Source: Flavobacteriales bacterium
GTDB lineage: Bacteria; Bacteroidota; Bacteroidia; UBA10329
Length of the DNA stretch: 64,000 nt
Direction: 5' to 3'
Assembly (NCBI GenBank): GCA_020635535.1
Contig: JACJZP010000011.1
Coordinates: forward strand, 39,663-103,662
A program made the translations under genes and the position numbers. Below the pieces are notes generated by a model. That model searched no databases. It saw only the letters and a program-made list of their open reading frames with translations, and was not told the origin of the DNA. The first letter of the stretch is position 1. The number at the start of each line of letters is the position of its first letter. Shown here piece after piece: positions 51,313 to 59,510 of this stretch.

Positions 51313-52478
51313 CAGTAATTGATCGTATAACCATAGCGTTCTGCGGTTTCAGTCAGTGTGCTGTTAACCACGCCAAAAAATGTCTTCCCTAAACGGAAAT
51401 TCTTCATCTTCTCACGTTTCTCCTTGAGAAACTCTTCTCGTTGGGTGCTCAGCATCTTTATGATTGAGATGTACTCTTTCCGTGCATATCCCGTTTCTAC
51501 CAGAAATTCCGAAAAGTCCTTTTCCGACATAGCCTGAAGACGTTCATCCATGAGCTTTCGGTTTTGCCTGATCGGAACTCCGTTTCCTGTATTTCCAAGA
51601 TCAATAAGATCCCATTCATGATTTTTTCCTTGGTAGAGCTGGGTGGCCTTGAAGAATGTTCTCGCCTCCAACTCATTCTCTCCTAAAAGCTCCGCCTCTT
51701 CATCAAGATCAGCTTGCATCTCATAACGTTCCAAGCCTGTGGGCCCATAATAAACATACGTGCTATTTATCATGTAACTCGCCTCTCTAAGCATGGAACC
51801 ATCGTATGGTTTTTTTATCACAATGGCCGGTTCCTTCAATCCGATCACAAAAAACTGCCCCCCCGTTTGTTCCGCAATTGTTTTCCATTCTGCTTGCTCC
51901 TCTGGGTTGGAGTAGGTAAGAAAATAAAGGGAGTTAATGATGATTCCTTTCTCTCCAGCATCGCGCAACGGTTTTCTGAAGCCTGGGCCGGCAGAGGGTT
52001 TTCCATTTCCAACCAGATAGATGATCTTTATGGCATTAGGCTCTTCTGACCACGATATCTGGTTCACTGCCACATCCAACGCATGTCCAACAAAGTAATT
52101 TCCGGGTGCCGTTACATCCTTTATCTGAAAAAACGGGTAAGCAGCCGCGTCAATATCATCCGTAAGGTCTGAGATGACCTGAACGTAGTTGTTCTCTTTC
52201 TTGAAGCTTGGTCTTCCCATGCATACAATTCCAAATCGATAGTTTGGAAGAGGATCAAGTCTTGCAATTTCATTCTGAATCTCCCAGAATCTGGCACGTA
52301 CAGATGGCAAGATCCCACCAGTACTTCCGCTTATATCAACCACAAATACAATTTCAATGGTTCCGCCATAGGCCTGCGCTTCGGGCTGTTCCGCCAACGC
52401 GGGTTCTGACAAAAAGCCGCTCAAAGCAGTCGCGAAAATCAGTAACAGAGCTAAACTTATTCTTGAGATGCTCATCAT
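51312..52478 (-). CDS. von Willebrand factor A domain protein, exported
   Basis: 388 residues: signal peptide (to EPALAEQ) and a VWA domain (about 45-230) with the MIDAS motif DISGSTG, then a basic C-terminal region with coiled-coil-like KREKMKNFRLGKT. It binds a divalent cation for protein interactions at the cell surface or periplasm; target unknown. Start ATG 52478 or 52475; the TTG at 52490 is rejected. Cotranscribed with the CvpA gene by TGATG. Confidence 0.75.
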   Translation of the reverse strand: MMSISRISLALLLIFATALSGFLSEPALAEQPEAQAYGGTIEIVFVVDISGSTGGILPSVRARFWEIQNEIARLDPLPNYRFGIVCMGRPSFKKENNYVQVISDLTDDIDAAAYPFFQIKDVTAPGNYFVGHALDVAVNQISWSEEPNAIKIIYLVGNGKPSAGPGFRKPLRDAGEKGIIINSLYFLTYSNPEEQAEWKTIAEQTGGQFFVIGLKEPAIVIKKPYDGSMLREASYMINSTYVYYGPTGLERYEMQADLDEEAELLGENELEARTFFKATQLYQGKNHEWDLIDLGNTGNGVPIRQNRKLMDERLQAMSEKDFSEFLVETGYARKEYISIIKMLSTQREEFLKEKREKMKNFRLGKTFFGVVNSTLTETAERYGYTINY

Positions 52479-52487
52479 GTAGGATGG

Positions 52488-52495
52488 CAAAAATA
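52488..52495 (-). promoter_or_regulatory. -7 box TATTTTTG upstream of the VWA gene
   Basis: Exact TAnnTTTG on the minus strand, 9 nt before ATG 52478; back to back with the plus-strand promoter at 52500-52532. Confidence 0.5.
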
Positions 52496-52499
52496 GAGT

Positions 52500-52532
52500 T
52501 TTGAGTTTTCGAGCTTTGGCTTGCTAATTTTG
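52500..52532 (+). promoter_or_regulatory. promoter TTTG-N21-TAATTTTG, 4 nt before ATG 52537
   Basis: TTTG 52500-52503, 21-bp spacer, TAATTTTG 52525-52532. The start codon follows by 4 nt, a leaderless layout. Confidence 0.6.
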
Positions 52533-52536
52533 TGCC

Positions 52537-52884
52537 ATGAACGACTTTGAGCTTCAACGTGAATGGCAGGCCTTGGTTTCAAAACTTGAAGACAGATTTG
52601 GCCATGGGCTTGATCTTGATGCCGTGTTGTTCTTAGTAGGGGTTCAAGAATTGGGACAAGGTTATCGGTCCTTTAAGAAGCAGGAAAAAACGGACCTGAT
52701 GCACATCGCTATTTGCCGTATTCTGATGCCTTATGGATTTTACGAATATCAGGGCATGGATGATGATGGTTGGCCGCATTATCTGGCAATAGCCAAATTG
52801 CCCAAGTTAGGGCCGAAACAACAAAGCCTCCTAATGAAAGAGGCTTTGCTTGAATACTTTAAGAACGCTGAGCTGGTGAATTAA
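52537..52884 (+). CDS. conserved small protein of unknown function
   Basis: 115 residues, no signal or membrane segment; a mostly helical protein with the phrase GLDLDAVLFLVGVQELGQGYR and DGWPHYLAIAKLP. I recall related uncharacterised Bacteroidota proteins but no function. Its stop overlaps the convergent lipoprotein by 4 bp (TTAA). Confidence 0.7.
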   Translation: MNDFELQREWQALVSKLEDRFGHGLDLDAVLFLVGVQELGQGYRSFKKQEKTDLMHIAICRILMPYGFYEYQGMDDDGWPHYLAIAKLPKLGPKQQSLLMKEALLEYFKNAELVN

Positions 52885-53246
52885 TCATTCACATTGACCG
52901 TTACCTCTTTGGTCTCTCCCTGCTCAAGAATGATGTAGTTTTCCAGGTTCTGATAGCTGCCATAGGTAACATCATATTGAATGATGGCATCTTCAAACCA
53001 TACGAATTCGGCCTTACCCTTTGTGTCAGTAAATATGTTGGTGTCAATGTGCTCTGCGCCCACTTGATCCAAATAAAAGCGAACAATAGCCTGAACCGCA
53101 GCAACCTGAACGGTATCTCCGGTAACGAAATTCACAGAGTCTTTAACTACCGATACGATGGCTTTGGCGTCTCGATTCTTCTTACACGATGATGCTCCTA
53201 CCAGCACAATCAGTGCTAGCGTAAAAACATGGAGTGCTTTTCTCAT
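52881..53246 (-). CDS. small lipoprotein of unknown function
   Basis: 121 residues, lipobox VGASSCKKN (Cys21). The mature part looks like a single beta-sandwich (prealbumin-like) with ITDTKGKAEFVW-type strands. Start ATG 53246; an earlier in-frame start is not needed for the signal. Confidence 0.7.
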   Translation of the reverse strand: MRKALHVFTLALIVLVGASSCKKNRDAKAIVSVVKDSVNFVTGDTVQVAAVQAIVRFYLDQVGAEHIDTNIFTDTKGKAEFVWFEDAIIQYDVTYGSYQNLENYIILEQGETKEVTVNVND

Positions 53247-53357
53247 TCTTATCAGATTTTCGCAACTCAAGAACCAAAAAGTCGTATTGGTATCAAGTTT
53301 GCGTGGTTATTTTCGCAAAACCCAAAGATACGAATTGACAAATCAACTTCTAATACA

Positions 53358-53990
53358 ATGAGAAAGACGATTTTATTATTTGCGGTGCTTTTATCGGCAT
53401 CTCTAACCTTTGCCCAGAATTCTGAACCAATTGTTGTGATCAGCACAATACACGGAGACATTAAGTGCAAGCTCTATAATGAAACCCCGCTGCACCGCGA
53501 TAATTTTCTTGAACTTGCCAAAGCCGGAAAATATGACGGTTCAAAATTCCACCGTGTCATTAACCGATTTATGATTCAAGGAGGAGCGGCTCCAGATCTG
53601 GGAACCATTGACGGCCGACCAATGATCCCTGCTGAATTCAATCCTAAATTCATTCACAAAAAAGGAGCTTTGGCCGCAGCCAGAACAGGCGATCACGTTA
53701 ATCCTCAAAAGATGTCTTCCGGCTCTCAGTTCTACATTGTTCAGGGTCAGAAGTATCCGGTTGACCGTGTTACCCAGATGTCGGAACGCTCAGGGGTTCA
53801 GTACACCGAGGAGCAGAAAAAGACCTATGCTGAGGTAGGGGGAACACCTCACCTCGATCAGCAATACACTATTTTCGGTGAGGTTATAGAAGGTTTGGAT
53901 GTAATCGATAAGATTGCCGCAGTTCAGACGCACAATGCCGATATGCCTGTGGAAGACATCATCATGACCGTTTCGGTTGTGAAGCAATAG
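53358..53990 (+). CDS. peptidyl-prolyl isomerase (cyclophilin type), periplasmic
   Basis: 210 residues: signal peptide (to TFAQN) and a cyclophilin domain. Core residues SKFHRVINRFMIQGG (His/Arg/Phe/Gln active site), MSSGSQFYIV and TIFGEVIEGLDVIDKI are present. It folds proteins by proline cis-trans isomerisation in the periplasm. A strong terminator follows at 54016. Confidence 0.9.
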   Translation: MRKTILLFAVLLSASLTFAQNSEPIVVISTIHGDIKCKLYNETPLHRDNFLELAKAGKYDGSKFHRVINRFMIQGGAAPDLGTIDGRPMIPAEFNPKFIHKKGALAAARTGDHVNPQKMSSGSQFYIVQGQKYPVDRVTQMSERSGVQYTEEQKKTYAEVGGTPHLDQQYTIFGEVIEGLDVIDKIAAVQTHNADMPVEDIIMTVSVVKQ

Positions 53991-54015
53991 TTTTCTTCCG
54001 TTAAACTCGATTTTG

Positions 54016-54050
54016 AACAGGCCGCCAATTCAGCGGCCTGTTTTACTTTT
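54016..54050 (+). terminator. intrinsic terminator after the cyclophilin gene
   Basis: Perfect 10-bp stem AACAGGCCGC (54016-54025) with GCGGCCTGTT (54033-54042), 7-nt loop, then TTTACTTTT. The T-tract overlaps the pheS -7 box. Confidence 0.9.
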
Positions 54051-54051
54051 G
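54044..54051 (+). promoter_or_regulatory. -7 box TACTTTTG at the pheS start
   Basis: Exact TAnnTTTG whose T run is also the terminator tail; ATG 54056 follows 4 nt later. No separate -33 element is visible because the terminator stem occupies that place. Confidence 0.45.
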
Positions 54052-54055
54052 GGCC

Positions 54056-55078
54056 ATGCTTAAGAAACTCGAAGAGTACGAGAAACAGATCCGGGAACTG
54101 GTTATTGCCAGTACGGATGATCTGGAGAATTTCCGCTTGCAGTTCCTTTCCAAGAAGGGAATCATCCCACAGCTTTTCACTGCATTTCGAGATGTTCCGA
54201 ACGAGCAGAAAAAAGCATTTGGGCAGAAGCTGAACGAGCTGAAAAATCTGGCTGAGGCCAAATTCAAGGAACTTCAGGCAGAACTGAGATCAAATTCAAA
54301 ACGAATTTCTGACGATGTGGACCTGACCGTTCCGCCATTCCCGATGGAAATGGGAACGCGTCATCCTGTGAATATGGTCCGTAGAGAGGTGGTGAGCATT
54401 TTCGAGCGCATTGGATTCACTGTTTCTGAAGGGCCCGAAATCGAGGACGATTGGCATAATTTCTCTGCGCTGAACTTCCCTCCGGAACATCCCGCGCGTG
54501 ATATGCAGGACACGTTCTTCGTGGCCAAAGACCCTGACTTCGCATTGCGAACGCACACTTCTTCAGTACAGGTTCGCGTGATGGAAAGTCAGAAACCGCC
54601 AATTAGAACAATTTCTCCTGGGCGTGTTTTTAGAAATGAGGCGATTTCCGCAAGAGCGCATTGTATCTTCCATCAGATTGAGGGCCTTTATATAGACAAG
54701 AACGTTTCGTTTGCAGACATGAAGGACACGCTGCTCTACTTTGCACGCGAATTCTACGGCCCCGAAACAAAAATCCGTTTGCGGCCATCTTACTTCCCAT
54801 TCACCGAGCCAAGTGCCGAAATGGATGTTTACTGGGGACTGGAAACGGAGGCCGACCATCGTATCACCAAAGGAACCGGTTGGCTGGAAGTTTTGGGTTG
54901 CGGAATGGTAGACCCGAACGTGCTGAGATCATGCGGCATCGACCCTGAGGAATATTCAGGATTTGCCTTCGGAATGGGCATTGAGCGCACGGCCATGCTC
55001 AAATACCAAGTAAAGGATCTGCGGTTGTTCTTCGAGAACGACAAACGCTTCCTCGACCAATTCAAAAGTGCACATTGA
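54056..55078 (+). CDS. pheS: phenylalanyl-tRNA synthetase, alpha subunit
   Basis: 340 residues, class II catalytic subunit. N-terminal coiled-coil arm for tRNA, then motif 1-3 region: GPEIEDDWHNFSALNFPPEHPARD, FHQIEGLYID, and FAFGMGIERTAMLKY (motif 3). Pairs with PheT to charge tRNA-Phe; pheT is not next to it, common in this phylum. Followed by the palindromic element at 55110. Confidence 0.95.
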   Translation: MLKKLEEYEKQIRELVIASTDDLENFRLQFLSKKGIIPQLFTAFRDVPNEQKKAFGQKLNELKNLAEAKFKELQAELRSNSKRISDDVDLTVPPFPMEMGTRHPVNMVRREVVSIFERIGFTVSEGPEIEDDWHNFSALNFPPEHPARDMQDTFFVAKDPDFALRTHTSSVQVRVMESQKPPIRTISPGRVFRNEAISARAHCIFHQIEGLYIDKNVSFADMKDTLLYFAREFYGPETKIRLRPSYFPFTEPSAEMDVYWGLETEADHRITKGTGWLEVLGCGMVDPNVLRSCGIDPEEYSGFAFGMGIERTAMLKYQVKDLRLFFENDKRFLDQFKSAH

Positions 55079-55211
55079 ACAAATTAATCCTCCGTCTCGT
55101 TCCTCGACACCTCCTTTTAAAGGAGGATGCGCACCGTTCCCCCTTTCAAAGGGGGTGGCCAGAAAATGGAGCGTGCGGAATTTTCTGGTCGGGGGATTCT
55201 AATCTACTCTT
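55079..55211. other. gap between pheS and carboxylase, filled by repeat element
   Basis: The 133-bp gap contains three inverted repeats (see 55110-55188) and no gene. Confidence 0.65.
55110..55188. repeat. composite REP-like palindrome cluster
   Basis: Three inverted repeats in a row: CCTCCTTT/AAAGGAGG (55110-55126), CCCCCTTT/AAAGGGGG (55139-55155) and CCAGAAAAT/ATTTTCTGG (55159-55188, 12-nt loop). Same family look as the element in ileS and the one at 63403. Confidence 0.75.
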
Positions 55212-56753
55212 ATGAAAGAACGCATCAAAGAACTGAAGGAGAAACAGGAACTGGCCCAATTGGGCGGTGGCGAAAAACGTATCGAATCACAACATGCCAA
55301 AGGCAAGTTGACCGCCCGCGAGCGCATTGCGCTGTTGATGGATGAAGGCAGTTTTGAGGAGATCGGCATGTTCGTCACGCACCGTTCGCAAGAGTTCGGG
55401 CTGGACAGGCAGAAGTTCTTGGGCGATGGCGTCATCACGGGTTACGGAACCATCAATGGGCGTTTGGTCTATGTGTTCGCGCAGGATTTCACGGTTTTCG
55501 GTGGTTCATTGGCCGAAATGCATGCCAAGAAAATTGTGCGCATCATGGATCTGGCCATGGAAAATGGTGCACCCGTCATCGGCCTGAATGATTCTGGTGG
55601 TGCCCGGATTCAGGAAGGCGTGGTCTCGTTGGGCGGTTACGCGGATATATTCTATCGCAACACGTTGGCCTCGGGCGTTATCCCGCAGATATCGGCCATT
55701 ATGGGGCCTTGCGCTGGTGGTGCGGTCTATTCTCCTGCCCTCACCGATTTCGTGATGATGGTGGAGAATTCGAGCTACATGTTCGTTACCGGGCCACATG
55801 TGGTAAAAACCGTGACCCACGAAGAAGTTACTTCTGAGGAATTGGGCGGAGCGAGTGCGCATTCCACCAAATCGGGTGTTACGCATTTCTCGTGCGCCAA
55901 CGACCTTGCCTGCATCGAACACATCAAGAAACTGTTGAGCTACATGCCGCAGAACTGCGAAGAGGAATCGCCACAGCTGCCATACAAAGCGAGCGAAGAG
56001 TCGAGACCTGCACTTGATGATATTGTTCCTGAAAACCCGAACCAACCTTACGACATCAAAGATGTAATTGAAGGCGTGGTGGATGACGGCTCGTTCTTAG
56101 AGGTTCACAAAGATTTTGCAGAGAATATTGTGGTGGGCTTTGCCCGATTGGCAGGGAAGAGCATCGGCATTGTGGCCAATCAGCCGGCCGTTCTGGCGGG
56201 TGTGTTGGATATTCATGCTTCGCAGAAAGGTGGCCGTTTTGTGCGTTTCTGCGATTGTTTCAACATTCCGCTTTTGGTTTTTGAAGATGTCCCAGGCTTC
56301 CTGCCTGGAACCGATCAGGAGTGGAACGGTATCATCTCCAACGGGGCCAAACTGCTTTACGCGTTCAGCGAAGCCACGGTTCCGCGCATTACCGTCATCA
56401 CGCGAAAAGCGTATGGTGGTGCTTACGATGTAATGAACAGCAAGCACATTGGCGCGGATATGAACTACGCTTGGCCTACGGCCGAAATTGCGGTGATGGG
56501 CGCGAAAGGCGCTGCCGAGATCATCTTCAAGAACGAGATCAATCAGGCCGAAGACCCGGAGGCCAAGCTCAAGGAAAAAGAGCAGGAATATCTGGAGCAT
56601 TTTGCCAATCCATACCGCGCGGCTGAGCGTGGCTACGTGGACGAGGTGATCATTCCATCAGAAACGCGCGAAAAGCTGATCAAAGCGTTCTCCATGCTGA
56701 AAAATAAAGCACGGACGCTTCCACGAAAAAAGCACGGCAACATTCCACTTTAG
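55212..56753 (+). CDS. acyl-CoA (propionyl-type) carboxylase beta subunit
   Basis: 513 residues, the carboxyltransferase beta subunit: two crotonase-like halves, with GLNDSGGARIQEGV and MGPCAGGAVYSPALTDF in the first and NQPAVLAGVLDIHASQKGG plus GAYDVMNSKH in the second. It moves CO2 from biotin to propionyl-CoA or similar. No alpha (biotin) subunit lies in the window. Normal length. Confidence 0.92.
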   Translation: MKERIKELKEKQELAQLGGGEKRIESQHAKGKLTARERIALLMDEGSFEEIGMFVTHRSQEFGLDRQKFLGDGVITGYGTINGRLVYVFAQDFTVFGGSLAEMHAKKIVRIMDLAMENGAPVIGLNDSGGARIQEGVVSLGGYADIFYRNTLASGVIPQISAIMGPCAGGAVYSPALTDFVMMVENSSYMFVTGPHVVKTVTHEEVTSEELGGASAHSTKSGVTHFSCANDLACIEHIKKLLSYMPQNCEEESPQLPYKASEESRPALDDIVPENPNQPYDIKDVIEGVVDDGSFLEVHKDFAENIVVGFARLAGKSIGIVANQPAVLAGVLDIHASQKGGRFVRFCDCFNIPLLVFEDVPGFLPGTDQEWNGIISNGAKLLYAFSEATVPRITVITRKAYGGAYDVMNSKHIGADMNYAWPTAEIAVMGAKGAAEIIFKNEINQAEDPEAKLKEKEQEYLEHFANPYRAAERGYVDEVIIPSETREKLIKAFSMLKNKARTLPRKKHGNIPL

Positions 56754-56814
56754 GTTCGGAATTCTTACGGATTGCTTTCCTTTACGGTTGCAGATCAACC
56801 TCAAACCCCACATT

Positions 56815-58773
56815 ATGATTTGCCCGATCCGAGTTTGGCGCATACTTGTGCTGCTCTCTTTTCTGTTGCCGACCCTTGTGCTTGGGCAATCGAAAAAAGA
56901 CAGCCTGTTGCATGTGGTTGCCACAGGCAAGGCCGATGCAACCACCTTCAATGACCTTATCTGGGTTTACGTTTTCAATCAGCCCGATTCTGCCGTGTAT
57001 TTTTCGCAGCGCGGCCTCAACTGGATCGAAGAGCATGATGATGACTCACTGCTTGCAAGCATCTACAACCGCGTTGGCGTGGCGTACGACATCCGGTCCA
57101 TTCCAGACTCGGCACTTTATTTCTACAATCTGGCCCTTACCGAGGCCCGAAAGAAGAACAATCTGGTAACGGAGGCCGGGGCACTGAACAACATCGGCCT
57201 GATCCATTGGAACAATGGCGAACTCGAACAGGCCATTGACCATTACATCCGCGCAGCGGAAAAGTTTGAACATGTAGGAAACCTGATGGGTCTTGGCAAC
57301 ACCTATAACAACATTGGCATCATCCTTTTTGAAGATGAGCAGGTGGAGAAAAGCATGCGCTACTATAGACAGGCGCTCAAGATCCGATTTCAGACCGACC
57401 ACAAAACAGGAATTGCGGCCACTTACTTGAACATCTCGCAACTGTTTTCCAAGACCTACCTCAACAACAGCGACTCGTCCATTCACTATGTTCAGATGGC
57501 AATTCCGCTCTATGAGTCGGTAAACGACCGATATGGACTGGCGCGTGCATACCGGGAGCTGGCCGACAATTACAAGTCTGTTGAGCGGCACAAAGATGCA
57601 CTGGATGCCTACCAGAAAGCACTCCGCATTCAGTTGGATCTGGGCAATGCCGAAGGTTATTCATCCACCTACTACAACATTGCAGGCGCGTATCGGGAAC
57701 TGCGCGACCCTACCAATGAGCTTGCTTATCTGGATTCTGCCCAAACGTTGGCCGAACAGCACAATGACCTATCGCTACTCTGGAAGGTTTACCGCACTAA
57801 GGCCCGTGCACTTGGCAGAATAGGGCGGCACAAAGATGCTTATCCATACTGGATCAGCTACGACAACTTGAAAGACAGTCTGGTAAGTGCCGAGCGCAGC
57901 CATCAGGTGCAGGAACTTGAAACGCAATACCGAACGGCCCAGAAAGACCGCGAGATAGCAGACAAGAAAATTGCCCTGACCGAAGCAAAGCTGAAATTGG
58001 AGAACCGCAACAAATGGATCTTCGGTTTGCTTGGGGGCCTTATTTCACTCATTTTGCTCGGCTTTGCTATCCTTCAGATTTCGCGCAGAAAGGCGCAAGC
58101 CGAGAAGGATGCTGCAATTATTGCGGAGCGCGAGCGCGGATTGCAGGCCATGATCCAGGCCACCGAAGATGAACGGAAACGCATAGCCAAGGATCTGCAC
58201 GATGGAATTGTGCAGTCACTCACTGGCCTCAGCCTTCGTTTGCAGAAAGGTTTTACAATGATCAAAGAGCCATCTGAGGAACAGCTGACCCGTTACGAGG
58301 AGTCTATTTCCATGCTGAACGATTCCATTGCTGAGCTGCGCAACATTAGTCATCAGATGATGCCGCGTGCGCTGAGCGATATGGGATTGATCCCTGCAAT
58401 ACAGGACATGCTTGAAAAGAGCCTTGGCAGCACCGAGATCAAGTATGATTTCGAGCATCATAAAGTAGAGCACGAACGGTTTCCCGAAAACCTGGAGGTG
58501 AGCCTTTACCGCATCTGCCAAGAGCTGGTAAACAACATCATCAAACATTCCGAGGCCAAAGCCGTGTCTGTACAGCTACTCAAAACTAAAACCCACTTGG
58601 TGCTGGTGGTAGAGGACAATGGAAAAGGCTTTAGATTTGATGATGGCGCCAGCCTCAATGGCATTGGGCTAATGAACATAACCAGTAGAGCCAAGGCCAT
58701 GAATGGCGAAGTTAATTACCAGCCCAGCCCAGGACAGGGAACAGTAGCAACCATCAGAATTCCACTTCCATGA
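56815..58773 (+). CDS. TPR-sensor histidine kinase (HPK7/NarX-like)
   Basis: 652 residues: signal peptide (to LVLGQ), seven or so TPR repeats (about 60-350), one membrane helix (about 405-425), coiled linker, HisKA_3 dimerisation domain with phosphorylated His462 (ERKRIAKDLHDGIVQSL), and HATPase_c with NNIIKHSEA, GKGFRFDDG and GIGLMNITSRAKAM. The TPR part should sense a periplasmic protein. Coupled by ATGA to the response regulator. ATG 56815 is used; an upstream TTG would add no signal sequence. Confidence 0.9.
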   Translation: MICPIRVWRILVLLSFLLPTLVLGQSKKDSLLHVVATGKADATTFNDLIWVYVFNQPDSAVYFSQRGLNWIEEHDDDSLLASIYNRVGVAYDIRSIPDSALYFYNLALTEARKKNNLVTEAGALNNIGLIHWNNGELEQAIDHYIRAAEKFEHVGNLMGLGNTYNNIGIILFEDEQVEKSMRYYRQALKIRFQTDHKTGIAATYLNISQLFSKTYLNNSDSSIHYVQMAIPLYESVNDRYGLARAYRELADNYKSVERHKDALDAYQKALRIQLDLGNAEGYSSTYYNIAGAYRELRDPTNELAYLDSAQTLAEQHNDLSLLWKVYRTKARALGRIGRHKDAYPYWISYDNLKDSLVSAERSHQVQELETQYRTAQKDREIADKKIALTEAKLKLENRNKWIFGLLGGLISLILLGFAILQISRRKAQAEKDAAIIAERERGLQAMIQATEDERKRIAKDLHDGIVQSLTGLSLRLQKGFTMIKEPSEEQLTRYEESISMLNDSIAELRNISHQMMPRALSDMGLIPAIQDMLEKSLGSTEIKYDFEHHKVEHERFPENLEVSLYRICQELVNNIIKHSEAKAVSVQLLKTKTHLVLVVEDNGKGFRFDDGASLNGIGLMNITSRAKAMNGEVNYQPSPGQGTVATIRIPLP

Positions 58774-59408
58774 ACAACAACATCAGACTGATTTTGGTTG
58801 ATGACCATCAGATTGTTCTGGATGGACTCAAAGCACTTCTTGACGATTTGGACGGTTTCGATTGTGTGGCCACAGCAGCCAATGGCCAGAAGGCGCTGGA
58901 ACTGCTGAATGTTTTCGATGTGGATGTGGTTCTGATGGATCTGGACATGCCCGTACTGAACGGTGTAGAGGCCACTCGAAGAATCAAAAAGGAATATCCC
59001 AACATTAAGGTCATCTCACTTACACAGCATAGTGAGAGAGCCATGGTGCAGCAATTGCTGGAATGCGGCTCTGACGGTTACCTGCTCAAGAACATCGCTC
59101 AAGACGACCTCGCTGCATCCATTAAGAAAGTTGTTGGTGGAGAGCGCGTTTTCTCTGATGAGGTTTCCATGGGTTTAGTTGGAAAGGCAGTGGAAAAGAA
59201 TGCCAATGGCGTGGAAGTGGAACTGACCGAGCGCGAGATAGAAATCCTTGCCCTGATTGCTGAGGGGCTAAGCAGCAAGCAGATCGGAGAAAAGCTCTTC
59301 ATTAGCCCGCGTACGGTTGACACGCATCGCACTAACCTTATGAACAAGCTTGACATCCACAATGTGGCTGGGCTGATTCGATTTGCGTTGAAAAACGGTT
59401 ACGCATAA
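58770..59408 (+). CDS. LuxR/NarL-family response regulator
   Basis: 212 residues: receiver domain with phospho-acceptor Asp57 (VLMDLDMP), acidic DD at 11-12 and Lys in YLLKN, then a LuxR-type HTH (about 145-205, LTEREIEILALIAEGLSSKQIGEKLFISPRTVDTHR). Partner of the upstream HisKA_3 kinase by ATGA overlap. Regulon unknown. Confidence 0.93.
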   Translation: MNNNIRLILVDDHQIVLDGLKALLDDLDGFDCVATAANGQKALELLNVFDVDVVLMDLDMPVLNGVEATRRIKKEYPNIKVISLTQHSERAMVQQLLECGSDGYLLKNIAQDDLAASIKKVVGGERVFSDEVSMGLVGKAVEKNANGVEVELTEREIEILALIAEGLSSKQIGEKLFISPRTVDTHRTNLMNKLDIHNVAGLIRFALKNGYA

Positions 59409-59510
59409 TGGTTACAAAAAGTGTTAACGTGTGGCAGACCGTACAACACCTTGTCGATTTATCTGTTTGCAAAAGGAAAACATCGGTATCATTGCCGCTC
59501 ATTTGATACA

